Assembly (NCBI GenBank): GCA_013288815.1
Contig: JABDBD010000017.1
Span: 1 to 56,373 of the forward strand
Direction of reading: 5' to 3'
DNA from: Gammaproteobacteria bacterium
GTDB taxonomy: Bacteria > Pseudomonadota > Gammaproteobacteria > DSM-16500
Length of the DNA stretch: 56,373 nucleotides
Shown here piece after piece: positions 13,919 to 22,552 of the stretch. Position numbers and translations under genes: made by a program. Numbering within the stretch: position 1 is the first letter of the stretch; every line of letters begins with the position of its first letter. Under the pieces are notes generated by a model. It had not been told where the DNA came from and searched no databases. It was given only the letters and a program-made list of their open reading frames with translations.

Positions 13919-16648
13919 CTAACAAGCCAACCTGATTTTATGCTGCATCTCAGCACCATGCTTAATTAACCACTCCGCAAACTCCTTATGATTTAGCTGC
14001 TCTGCATGTGCTAATATTCTATCCTTGCTAGCTTGATCCAAAGAATTTAACGGTACACCATCAAATACTTTATAAGCCAGGGGATATTGCTTCTGTGCAA
14101 CAAGCGTTGACAATACAGGTTCAATACACAAGTGAGGTAATAAAATCCTTTCCTCAGAAGGACGAAACCCATCTAATTTTAAAAACACATGCAAGATATT
14201 AGCAGCGATCAGTTTGAGTGAATGATCGTAACAAAAATAATTATCAACTGGCTGAAGAAGCTTCTGCAATAATAACTGAACAAATTCCCTAAGCGGTGTG
14301 AAATCTTCAACAAAATAGCTTTCTTCTCCACATACATTATATCCCGTCTCCTTCTGAAGATACTCTATATCCCTCTTTGCATGCCAATCAATACTCTCTG
14401 GCGGCAATTTTGTAAAATACCTATCAATATAGTCATAGCAAAAACGATGATAAACACCGATAATATGCTGGAAGTCTGGTATCAAATCCTTTTTCAACAG
14501 TGTATATATCCAAGCAAACATGCGCGGTAAAGTAACCCATTGTTTTTTTCCTGGCGCGGGTTTAAATAACATGTGACTAGACAATATAGTTTCGCCGCAA
14601 ACAGGTTGCGTGTGATGATAAGATCCATCAGGCAACTTCACGATATCTTTCATCAAACCATCTTCAATGCCAATTATTAGCGAAAACAAAACATTCGGAT
14701 TAATACTTAAACCATGACAGAATTTTGCAAGCTGCAGATAGAACTGACTTGAAAAATTCTGTATTCCTGTTGTTTTCTTTAATTTAAAAGATTGATGCAC
14801 TTCTCTTACCAGCGGCGTAATCTCGGAATAGAGCTGATTAAAATCAGCGCTTTCATTTTTTTTATCTAATAAAAACCCTTGCATACCCCAATTCAATTTC
14901 ATTTCTTCAATAAAATTTTCGATTGTTTCCCAATAATTTCTTTTTAAATTTAACAGTTGATCGGCAAGAACTGCCAATTGATCTTGGTGTTGTTGTGATT
15001 GTGGATCAGGTGATTTTTTTAACCTTGATTGCAGGTCGATTAACTGTTCCCTGATTGAATATAACTCTCGTAACGACCTCGCTATAAGCTTCGTTAATTT
15101 AACTGCAACACCCTCTTTTGCAAGTTTTTCTAAAAAACTCGCATGGGGCTCAAAGTAAACGCTTTCACAATTAAGTTTTTCAAGCTCAGCCTCATAAATG
15201 GTTAAAATACCAATCGAAAAATTATCTCTCAGCAAACTTCCGGCGATACTATGTTTGTCATGATAAGCTTTCAAACATGGTGCATGTTGATAAATAAAAT
15301 CAATTAAGTCATCCAATTGATTTTTCTGCATTTTTCTTATAAATTTTTGATTCAATGATCTTAAGCGATCCCCAGAGGCTGCAGCAAAAATCTCTTCATT
15401 ACTTTCCAATAAATATGCTTTTCGGCAAAAAATTTCAGCGATGGCAGGAACAGTCGGTAATGTAGCTAGAATAAAATCGTGTACCAGATTAACAATGTTA
15501 TCAATTTCAATAAATATTTTTTCGTACTGTCCTAATTGACGATACATTAAACCATTTTTAAATAGCCGACCAAACGCACCGTCACTACAGGATGGACGAT
15601 CATATCCATATGTCATTCTTGCTTCTGCCAAGACAGCAATAAAATTTAAAATTGATTCTTGTAAATAATATTCTACAGATGTTCCTGGCGTCACTTTAGG
15701 AAAAGGTTGGCTAGGATCACTTGCTGCCAACCAATAATAAGCGAGAATGTCTCTAAAATGATAAGACACATCCTCGATCTGGTAACTCGCTTCTGACCCT
15801 CTATGAAAAAGGCTACGAAAACTCGCATTATTTGCCTCTGGGTCCAATAAAGCACGCAGCGCAACTTGGTAAATATTGTAACCTTTGCGGGCGTTTTTAT
15901 TCTGCAGCGTCTGAACAGGATCTACAGCTGGACTAATCATTTTTGCTAAATAGCACTCAAATTCAAAAAGTATCATATCCACTTTTGCTTTCGTAGAATT
16001 TCCAGCCGTCTGTAAAAAACGATTTCGATATTTTACCCGCAAGCCTTCATAAACCGTCAAACCTAATTTTGTTTCTGAATCTGTGAGATGAGCTTCAACA
16101 TTGTCTTTGACTTGTGATATGAGTACGCCACGCTTGATCATTACTAAATGAAACTTGACATCATCTCTGCGCTTATTTTTTTGTTTTTGTGTCGCCATTT
16201 CATGCGATTTTCCCACGACAATCGCAATGCTTTTATTAATTTTCTCAGCTGAAATAAGCTGATATTCCGCTGCGCCTTGGTGTTTAGTGAGGCATTTTTT
16301 TATTGCCGCACCAATATCCGAAATGCTAGTTCTTTCAGCGTTAGCCCAACCTATCCAATTTGAAATTGTATCTCTCAAAACAAATTTGCCAGCGAAGTCA
16401 ACTTCTAAACGGTATTTTCGGATTCGTTTCGGATCATTTTGCAAAGTATAAACATAAAATTCGTTATTTCCTGATTTAAAAACGCAATATTCATCAGCTG
16501 TCTTTAGAGATTCTTTCGCAATGGCAAATTCTGGAATGGGTAAAAGCGGATTAAGACCAAGCTTCGCTTGATCTAAAGCAAGCAACACATCAAACGATTT
16601 ATTTAAAATCGCATTTTTTGCATTTTGAACTAATATTCTGTTTTGCAT
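13919..16648 (-). CDS. Large hypothetical protein, probable effector
   Basis: A 909-aa soluble, mostly helical protein without a signal peptide or membrane segment and with no domain that I recognise. Residues ~540-600 (SLRELYSIREQLIDLQSRLK then QHQDQLAVLADQLLNLKRN) look like coiled coil. The C-terminus (HAEQLNHKEFAEWLIKHGAE) resembles one ankyrin-like helix pair, and the protein ends in Cys (KIRLAC). Monocistronic, flanked downstream by a solo palindrome and upstream by an AT-rich region without an obvious ribosome site. Size, composition and surroundings suggest a host-directed protein, which is inference only. Confidence 0.6.
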   Translation of the reverse strand: MQNRILVQNAKNAILNKSFDVLLALDQAKLGLNPLLPIPEFAIAKESLKTADEYCVFKSGNNEFYVYTLQNDPKRIRKYRLEVDFAGKFVLRDTISNWIGWANAERTSISDIGAAIKKCLTKHQGAAEYQLISAEKINKSIAIVVGKSHEMATQKQKNKRRDDVKFHLVMIKRGVLISQVKDNVEAHLTDSETKLGLTVYEGLRVKYRNRFLQTAGNSTKAKVDMILFEFECYLAKMISPAVDPVQTLQNKNARKGYNIYQVALRALLDPEANNASFRSLFHRGSEASYQIEDVSYHFRDILAYYWLAASDPSQPFPKVTPGTSVEYYLQESILNFIAVLAEARMTYGYDRPSCSDGAFGRLFKNGLMYRQLGQYEKIFIEIDNIVNLVHDFILATLPTVPAIAEIFCRKAYLLESNEEIFAAASGDRLRSLNQKFIRKMQKNQLDDLIDFIYQHAPCLKAYHDKHSIAGSLLRDNFSIGILTIYEAELEKLNCESVYFEPHASFLEKLAKEGVAVKLTKLIARSLRELYSIREQLIDLQSRLKKSPDPQSQQHQDQLAVLADQLLNLKRNYWETIENFIEEMKLNWGMQGFLLDKKNESADFNQLYSEITPLVREVHQSFKLKKTTGIQNFSSQFYLQLAKFCHGLSINPNVLFSLIIGIEDGLMKDIVKLPDGSYHHTQPVCGETILSSHMLFKPAPGKKQWVTLPRMFAWIYTLLKKDLIPDFQHIIGVYHRFCYDYIDRYFTKLPPESIDWHAKRDIEYLQKETGYNVCGEESYFVEDFTPLREFVQLLLQKLLQPVDNYFCYDHSLKLIAANILHVFLKLDGFRPSEERILLPHLCIEPVLSTLVAQKQYPLAYKVFDGVPLNSLDQASKDRILAHAEQLNHKEFAEWLIKHGAEMQHKIRLAC

Positions 16649-16848
16649 ACATATTATTTTGTGTTTACATATCTATTTTAATCAATAATTGTTACTTATG
16701 CATACTACGCCACTGAGGAAATTTAGTCAAATTTATGCCAGTTGAGCAATTTATGCTCAATATAAGGCTGGTATTAGAAAGCTATTAGGTTTCGCTAGGC
16801 TCAATCCAACCTACATCTTACGTGCAAGTATTTACAGTGGCGCTCCTG

Positions 16849-16864
16849 CCGGCCTGAAGGCCGG
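16849..16864. terminator. GC-rich hairpin downstream of the 687-aa gene
   Basis: CCGGCC-tgaa-GGCCGG lies ~28 bases past the stop of the minus-strand gene and resembles a terminator stem with a stable tetraloop, or the hairpin end of an IS200/IS605-type relic. No T tract follows on the minus strand. The rest of 16649-16891 holds no gene; a REP-like half (GCTCAATCCAACCTAC) lies at 16799-16814. Confidence 0.45.
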
Positions 16865-16891
16865 GGTCTATAACCGCTAATGAATAAAAGA

Positions 16892-18955
16892 TTAAGGCAA
16901 TTTCACGCTCAGCACAAAATCAGCATGTGGAACCCACTGCTGACTAACGCTCGAGCTATAATTAGCTCCGGAAGCTGTTGATCCATTAACAGTAATACCA
17001 GAATAATTATCCGCACTTAGTTGCCCAGCGAGCGATAGAGAATGTCCGTCAATGCAGGATTGACACAGCTGCCAGCTGACCACACCCATCACAGTAGGTT
17101 GTATAGAGCTCAACTGCTTTTGGAATATAGTGGTATTTGCTTCGCTAATGTATGCTTTTAGCGATTGATTGATAACAGCAGCGCCAACACCAACACCAAT
17201 TTGTAAGCCGCCAAGTAACGGCTCTGTTTGTATACCAACCCCTAATCGTGTTGACCAGTTATTATTAACAACCAATTTTGATGTTAGCGTTGCGCCCGTG
17301 CTTGTCACACCAAAATTGATGTTGCTTGCAGTACCTAATGTTGTTGTTCCATTTAAATAGACGAATGGTTGTGCTTGTCCATTGTAGTCATAAATAAATT
17401 TTGCCTGTAATCCTATTTCTGCGCTGCTGCTTGAACTACTCGCCGTAAAAGTAGGATCCTCACGGTCAGGAGCACTTGAAATTATTTTTCCTGAACGGTT
17501 GACATTAGTGCCACCTGCTAAAACACCGACCTCAACTGCTCCTGGAATCAGTGTGGTTGCTGTTTTGAAAGGGAGAATAACAGAAGCATGTTGATGGCAA
17601 TAAGTTTGCTCGCAAGCTGAAATTTGTTTGCCTTTTGTTTCTAGCTCCTTACGTAATTCAACGTTATGCTGCCTCTCTTCTCTCAATGTTGCATTAAGCT
17701 CATCACGTTCCTTTTGTAGTATACTCTCACGATGTTGAGCCTCCGCTAGTTTTCTTTGATCTTCAGAAGTAGGATTCAATATGCTCGCGTATTGATAAAT
17801 AATATGTACCACACCATATGACAATTGGGCGACAGCATCATGTCTCACTTCGAGCTTATATATCTTTTGATCTGATTCGAAAATTGAATTAACAAGATCA
17901 TGATATTCTCGACTGAGTGATGTACAAGCATCACATTGTGTGGGCATGTATGGAAGTTTTTCTGGTTTTTTGGGGTTATCTAAAAGTTCAGTTGGATAAG
18001 GAGTCAGTGGCTTAATGGGCACACCACAATTTTCTTTGACGCATTCTTCTATTTTATTTGCATCTTGCTCTATACCTTCCCATTGACGTGCAAGCCGTTC
18101 CTTACTAGAAACCGCTACTTTCTTATCACGAGCTGCTTTTTGTTCATCTGCCTTTAGCTGATTTTTTACCTGGCTAAGTAATCCAGCTCTGTTAAATAAA
18201 TCGGACTGCGAATTTATATAATCGATATAACCATTATCATTTGCAATTTCCTGGTTATCTATATCAGCTGTTACTTCATTTGCCGCTACTTCCTGAGCAT
18301 ACTGATTATATAAATCTACATTATTATTGAAATATTCCACGAATCTTTCGCATATTGCGCAATAAGGTCGAGCCCAATGATGCACTTGGGCAGGCTGTAT
18401 CTTTAGAGGAATAATGGGTTGAGCAAAGTATACGTGATACCCCACTATTGACGAAGTAAGACATTGTTTTTCACAGTCACCAATTTTTTCAGCTGATTTA
18501 ATACGCTGATTTTCAAGGCTGGTGATTTTCTTAAGCATAACCTCTCGATCATTTCCATATTGTGAAACTTCTTCTGCATAATATTTTTCAACTTGTGTTG
18601 CTTTTGCTAGGCTCGCCTGGTTCTCAGGTATTGCGGGTTGAGCATTGAGATATTGAATATAATTTTTCTCAGCCCTATCCAACTGATCAGAAAAGTCTTG
18701 ATCAATCACATCAGTGCGCTCCTGCAATTGTGCATTGTATAAATCATCAAGCTGACTATTGTATTGATTAACAGCATCATTACACGCTTCACATGTGGAT
18801 GACATCTTGGGAAGGTGCGTGGGGATTGGTAGCTTCATTTTAATGAAATAAGGCCATTTAAAGCTATCAGCCATAATATTACTCGAAAAAACGCAAGATA
18901 AAATTAGAGTGATTACGAATAAAAAACGATGCACAGTCTGTTTTACTCTATCCAT
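16892..18955 (-). CDS. Secreted protein with three Cys-bounded helical hairpins and a beta-rich C-terminus
   Basis: A 687-aa protein. The N-terminus is a clear signal peptide (FLFVITLILSCVFSSNIMA). Three consecutive ~150-residue units follow, each opening with Pro-rich sequence and CxxC (STCEACND, PYCAICER, TQCDACTS), running through long charged helices, and closing with a second Cys pair (DCEKQC, ECVKENC, ACEQTYC). Each unit therefore looks like a disulfide-stapled antiparallel coiled-coil hairpin. Residues ~465-687 are Gly/Ser/Thr-rich alternating strands with a final CQSC and end VLSVKLP, like a small outer-membrane barrel or beta sandwich. A GGAG ribosome site precedes the ATG. No known family; a surface-exposed stalk or adhesin is my inference. 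Confidence 0.65.
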   Translation of the reverse strand: MDRVKQTVHRFLFVITLILSCVFSSNIMADSFKWPYFIKMKLPIPTHLPKMSSTCEACNDAVNQYNSQLDDLYNAQLQERTDVIDQDFSDQLDRAEKNYIQYLNAQPAIPENQASLAKATQVEKYYAEEVSQYGNDREVMLKKITSLENQRIKSAEKIGDCEKQCLTSSIVGYHVYFAQPIIPLKIQPAQVHHWARPYCAICERFVEYFNNNVDLYNQYAQEVAANEVTADIDNQEIANDNGYIDYINSQSDLFNRAGLLSQVKNQLKADEQKAARDKKVAVSSKERLARQWEGIEQDANKIEECVKENCGVPIKPLTPYPTELLDNPKKPEKLPYMPTQCDACTSLSREYHDLVNSIFESDQKIYKLEVRHDAVAQLSYGVVHIIYQYASILNPTSEDQRKLAEAQHRESILQKERDELNATLREERQHNVELRKELETKGKQISACEQTYCHQHASVILPFKTATTLIPGAVEVGVLAGGTNVNRSGKIISSAPDREDPTFTASSSSSSAEIGLQAKFIYDYNGQAQPFVYLNGTTTLGTASNINFGVTSTGATLTSKLVVNNNWSTRLGVGIQTEPLLGGLQIGVGVGAAVINQSLKAYISEANTTIFQKQLSSIQPTVMGVVSWQLCQSCIDGHSLSLAGQLSADNYSGITVNGSTASGANYSSSVSQQWVPHADFVLSVKLP

Positions 18956-19050
18956 GAGTAGATGCTCCAGTAGGCGCCACGATCTTATAGATTACGTGAA
19001 GTTAGAGAAATAGGTCAAGAGAAACAGGATAATTGGGCACATTCGCTTTA

Positions 19051-19094
19051 AAGCAATATAGTCCCAGCCCTTCAGGGCGGGAACTATATTGCTT
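19051..19094 (-). terminator. Long hairpin at the end of the peptide operon
   Basis: AAGCAATATAGTCCCAGCCC (19051-19070) pairs with GGGCGGGAACTATATTGCTT (19075-19094) with only two non-Watson-Crick positions and a TTCA loop. It starts right after the ABC exporter stop. The minus-strand continuation CTTTAAAG is a short U-rich tail, so it is a plausible intrinsic terminator of the whole operon. Confidence 0.65.
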
Positions 19095-21170
19095 CTAATT
19101 CAACAATGACAAATCAACAATTCTATCTGCATAACGAATAGTTTCTATCCTATGCGCCACACTAATTTTAGTGATATTCAGTGAAGCCATATTCTGATTA
19201 AGTAGCTTTTCTGTTGCTTTATCCAAGTGACTAGTTGCTTCATCTAAGAATAATATTTTAGGTTTTTTATACAATGCACGAGCGAGTAAAATTCGTTGCT
19301 TCTGCCCTCCTGATAACCGAATACCATTCTCACCTAGATAGGTATGATATGTCATAGGCATTTTGAGAATGTCATGATGAATACATGCAATTTCAGCGCA
19401 TTCCTTTATTAAATTGAAATCAATATACTGAGGAAACAAAGCAATATTCTCAGCAATAGTGCCTGAAAATAAGGAATCATCTTGCATCACGGAAGCAATT
19501 GAGTTTTTATATAATGTATTATTTAAACTTTTTACTTCAGAACCATCAAAATAAAATAATCCGGAAGTTGGCTCTATCATGCCCATTAAAATATGCATCA
19601 ACGTTGTTTTACCACAGCCTGATGACCCTATGATTGCATAGGAACGATTGATGTCAAAAGTACAAGAAAAATTTTTTATGATGAAATTAGGATGACTATA
19701 ATAAAAAGATAAATTGTTGATGATAATATTTTCCTCAGGAAAATGAATATTTTTATCCATTATTTGAATAGAGGTATACTCAGGTTCACACATGAGATAT
19801 TTTATTTTTTCAATAGGATGAGCGGCAAATTGCAAATCAAAAATTTTGTCTAACATTCTATTAGTCGCTTCATGCAATTGGTTACGATAAAAAATAATAA
19901 TATAAAATCCTCCCAATGACAGCATGTTAGCTTTGAACAAATGGATAGAGACAAAAACAATAGCAGTTAATTCTAAAGACAGAATGATGTTTCTAATAAA
20001 AAGATGAAATCCTTTTTCTATAGCTAGTTGATACATATTTTTTGAAAAAATATTTAACTTATTAATCCATCCAACTGCCCGAATATGTTGTAATTTAAAA
20101 GTGTGTATGGTACGAATAGATCGAATATTTTCTAACAGCAATTGATCGCCTTCTGTTTTCTGTTTAATACTCATTTCAATAAAATATTTTGCATGACGCA
20201 AGAAATACATTTTGATGCAGATTAAAACCAATAAAGTGAACAAAATTATCAGCATCAATCGGCAAGAATAAAAAAAAAGAATACCCGCCATCAACATTGA
20301 GATCACACCATCAACAATGGATTCGATAATATTGTCTACATGTAGCGAAGATATCTTATGAATAGAGGAGACACTATTATAAATCTCGCCTGTTGTTTGT
20401 GATAAAAACCAAGATATACTTAGCTTATAAAGTTTATGACTAATAGATTTGACCAAACTATTAGTTAGCATAAGACCTAACCTCGCCAAAGCAATAGCCT
20501 TAAAGAAGCTGAAACCGGATTCAATTAATTTTGTTGAAAGAAAAGCTGTCATTAAGATAAGCAGAATACTTTTATTATTATAAATGAAAGTTGCGTCAAT
20601 TGCTTTTTGTATCAAAATAGGAGAGATGAATATTAGAGTTTGAGCAACTAGCATTGCTAATAAGATTGAAACAAATTGTTTCTTTTTGCTTTTTAAAAAA
20701 TTTTCTAACAGTTTAAATTTAGTTTTTGAAAGTTTTTTTTGCCTAACATTGGGCAAGCCTTTTAGAGCAGTAGGTTCCAACAAAAAACCCGTAAAAAATT
20801 TATTAATTTCGGTTATATCTATTTTATACCTTCCACATTCTGGATCATAGATAGTGAAGACAGCATTTTTTTGACTAGCTAACACCACAAAATGTGAATT
20901 TCGCCAGTGCAAGATAACAGGTAAATTCAATTGAGTTGATTTTAAGTCATCAGTATAAATAAGATGGGTAGTTATGCCGAAATGTAAAAGAATTTCATGC
21001 ATATTTTTTGTAGACAAAGGCGATTTACAGGAAGGAAATTGCCACCTTAATTCATTAACTGAAATATTTTTTCCATAATAATTTAGCATCATGACTACGC
21101 ATGAAAAGGCACAATCTTCAGCTGATTTTTGAAATGAAATTTTTATTTTTTTAAATAAATTAAATAGCAT
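19095..21170 (-). CDS. Peptidase-containing ABC exporter (PCAT, C39 family)
   Basis: A 691-aa fusion that cleaves a double-Gly leader and exports the peptide across the inner membrane. Residues 1-135 are a C39 peptidase with a complete active site: Q14 and C20 (FQKSAEDCAFSCVVMMLNYYG), H93 (HWRNSHFVVL) and D109 (IYDPECGRY). Residues ~165-440 hold six membrane segments of a type-1 ABC exporter. The nucleotide-binding domain has Walker A GSSGCGKTTL, Q-loop VMQDDS, signature LSGGQKQR, Walker B ILFLDEATS and switch His in SVAHR. It ends the operon and overlaps the small TM ORF by 28 bases. No dedicated membrane-fusion partner gene is visible beyond that 42-aa protein. Confidence 0.92.
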   Translation of the reverse strand: MLFNLFKKIKISFQKSAEDCAFSCVVMMLNYYGKNISVNELRWQFPSCKSPLSTKNMHEILLHFGITTHLIYTDDLKSTQLNLPVILHWRNSHFVVLASQKNAVFTIYDPECGRYKIDITEINKFFTGFLLEPTALKGLPNVRQKKLSKTKFKLLENFLKSKKKQFVSILLAMLVAQTLIFISPILIQKAIDATFIYNNKSILLILMTAFLSTKLIESGFSFFKAIALARLGLMLTNSLVKSISHKLYKLSISWFLSQTTGEIYNSVSSIHKISSLHVDNIIESIVDGVISMLMAGILFFYSCRLMLIILFTLLVLICIKMYFLRHAKYFIEMSIKQKTEGDQLLLENIRSIRTIHTFKLQHIRAVGWINKLNIFSKNMYQLAIEKGFHLFIRNIILSLELTAIVFVSIHLFKANMLSLGGFYIIIFYRNQLHEATNRMLDKIFDLQFAAHPIEKIKYLMCEPEYTSIQIMDKNIHFPEENIIINNLSFYYSHPNFIIKNFSCTFDINRSYAIIGSSGCGKTTLMHILMGMIEPTSGLFYFDGSEVKSLNNTLYKNSIASVMQDDSLFSGTIAENIALFPQYIDFNLIKECAEIACIHHDILKMPMTYHTYLGENGIRLSGGQKQRILLARALYKKPKILFLDEATSHLDKATEKLLNQNMASLNITKISVAHRIETIRYADRIVDLSLLN

Positions 21171-21271
21171 ACAGTTAAAGTAACTACTCCGATTATGATT
21201 GCACTATATGAAAAGTACATAGGCCATTTTGATACTCTATGTTTTCGTAAATAATTTGACTTGTTATCCAT
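21143..21271 (-). CDS. 42-aa single-TM protein coupled to the rSAM maturase
   Basis: ATG at 21271 overlaps the maturase stop by eight bases (AATGGATAAC), and the frame runs to TAA at 21143, overlapping the exporter start by 28 bases. The product has a basic N-terminus (MDNKSNYLRKHRVSKWPMY) and one hydrophobic helix (FSYSAIIIGVVTLTVCYLIY) ending in KK, an inside-N single-span protein. It could be the truncated anchor of an HlyD-type fusion protein, an immunity peptide or a small exporter subunit. Overlaps on both sides argue that it is translated; there is no homology evidence. Confidence 0.55.
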   Translation of the reverse strand: MDNKSNYLRKHRVSKWPMYFSYSAIIIGVVTLTVCYLIYLKK

Positions 21272-22304
21272 TCTCAACCTTTACCGGAATAATTTGTCTA
21301 CCTAAAACAGCATGGTTAGGAAAATTTACCATGGGGCATTCTAAATTTTTCAAATTAAAATTAGACACACCCCTAACCCATGGCTGAAATTTTTTGTTAT
21401 CTATCATAAAGTGCCCATCAGCAGAGAGATGGCCTATATCATTACGCATATCATTTAATGCTACCGTGCATTTTCCTAGCTTGCCGTTTGCACGAATGAC
21501 AAATGAATTTCCTTGAGCAGCATAACAAATATAAGGTTTTTTATTTTCAATTTTTTCTATCAAAATTTTAGGGTCGACCAAAGTGTATAGCTCATTTAGT
21601 ATGGTCTGTTTATCTTTACCTTTTAACACATTAAATGATTTTGAATTCGGACCCCCCAGATCTTCAATGGCTTTAAAAAATAATCTGAATCGTGGATCAT
21701 TTCTAAAATTTAAATTAATTCTATTGATGAGAATCGGTAGGCTTGCAATATTGTCTGGCGTAACATGAATTCTGATCATGATACCAAAATCTAAATCAGT
21801 GTTTTTTGCTGCCAATAAATTTTCCCAGATTTTCTGAAACGTGCCCGCACCATCTGCTCGGATTCGTGTTTGGTTATGGACTTCATCATGACCATCTAAA
21901 GAAATCTGATAATCGTTCATGCCCAATACTGAAAGTTTATGTAACATGGCTTGATTAAGGTGATATCCATTTGTCGTCATCACAGATTCATAATGTAATT
22001 TTGGAAATTGACTTTTTAGCTCTATAATGTGCTGACAAATTTCAGCTATTACATCTTTTGCCGCTAATGGTTCCCCACCAAACCAAGATATCTTTAATAT
22101 TTTGAGCTCAGGCATTCTTTTTGAAATCAAATTTTTAATACCATCTATGGTAGGTCGCTGCATTTTTCCAATGCTAAAATCTTCATAGCAATACGTGCAT
22201 CGAAAATTACATTGCTCTGTCGGTAAGATAATTAATTCTAAATATTCATTAGACATTATTTGCAGTAATTTTTTGGTATCTAGATTGTCATTTGTGTATT
22301 GCAT
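21264..22304 (-). CDS. Radical SAM/SPASM peptide maturase
   Basis: A 346-aa enzyme expected to install a radical modification (thioether or carbon-carbon crosslink) on the 63-aa precursor. The rSAM 4Fe-4S motif is CNFRCTYCY (C32, C36, C39); SAM-binding elements WFGGEPL and the QISLDGH strand are present. The C-terminal part has a shortened SPASM-like auxiliary cluster region (PYICYAAQGNSFVIRANGKL, GKCTVALNDMRNDIGHL, LECPMV). A GAAAGGAT ribosome site lies seven bases before the ATG. It follows the precursor gene after a hairpin and is coupled to the small TM ORF. The overall pattern resembles maturases of cyclophane or thioether RiPPs; which linkage it makes cannot be read from the sequence. 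Confidence 0.88.
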   Translation of the reverse strand: MQYTNDNLDTKKLLQIMSNEYLELIILPTEQCNFRCTYCYEDFSIGKMQRPTIDGIKNLISKRMPELKILKISWFGGEPLAAKDVIAEICQHIIELKSQFPKLHYESVMTTNGYHLNQAMLHKLSVLGMNDYQISLDGHDEVHNQTRIRADGAGTFQKIWENLLAAKNTDLDFGIMIRIHVTPDNIASLPILINRINLNFRNDPRFRLFFKAIEDLGGPNSKSFNVLKGKDKQTILNELYTLVDPKILIEKIENKKPYICYAAQGNSFVIRANGKLGKCTVALNDMRNDIGHLSADGHFMIDNKKFQPWVRGVSNFNLKNLECPMVNFPNHAVLGRQIIPVKVENG

Positions 22305-22320
22305 AATTTATCCTTTCAAT

Positions 22321-22342
22321 GAGGGAAGTGTTAACTTCCCTC
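22321..22342 (-). promoter_or_regulatory. Hairpin between precursor and maturase genes
   Basis: GAGGGAAGT-gtta-ACTTCCCTC is a perfect 9-bp stem with a four-base loop, located 6 bases past the precursor stop and just ahead of the maturase ribosome site. Without a U tract it probably attenuates or protects the upstream mRNA, a common way to make far more precursor than enzyme. Confidence 0.6.
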
Positions 22343-22348
22343 ATTCAG

Positions 22349-22540
22349 TTAACAGCGACTATTAGAGCAAGCACCATTCCAGTAAGGATCTGGCATCTCG
22401 GCTGATGCACCGCCAAATGCACCTTTAATCATATCCATGACAACAAGGTCTTCGATAACGATTCTACCTAACGAATCTACGGTATAATCTTTTCCCTCTA
22501 ATGCTTTTAATACTTCATGATTTGATTTTAGAAATTTCAT
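22349..22540 (-). CDS. RiPP precursor peptide with double-Gly leader
   Basis: A 63-aa peptide with an acidic/hydrophobic leader (residues 1-44, including TVDSLGRIVIEDLVVMDMIK) ending in AFGG, a C39-type processing site. The predicted 19-residue core is ASAEMPDPYWNGACSNSRC. It offers Y53-W54-N55 (an aromatic-x-Asn triplet like those crosslinked into cyclophanes) and two Cys (C58, C63) suited to a thioether or disulfide. An AAAGGAT ribosome site is eight bases before the ATG. It sits directly before the rSAM maturase and in the same operon as the C39 exporter. Activity (antibacterial, host-directed or signalling) is unknown. Confidence 0.82.
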   Translation of the reverse strand: MKFLKSNHEVLKALEGKDYTVDSLGRIVIEDLVVMDMIKGAFGGASAEMPDPYWNGACSNSRC

Positions 22541-22552
22541 ATGTGTATCCTT

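Noticed and set aside
19095..22540. Reading the C39-ABC gene and precursor as a classical class II bacteriocin locus
   Set aside because: A radical SAM enzyme sits directly between precursor and exporter and no typical immunity or accessory HlyD gene is present; a modified peptide explains the set better.
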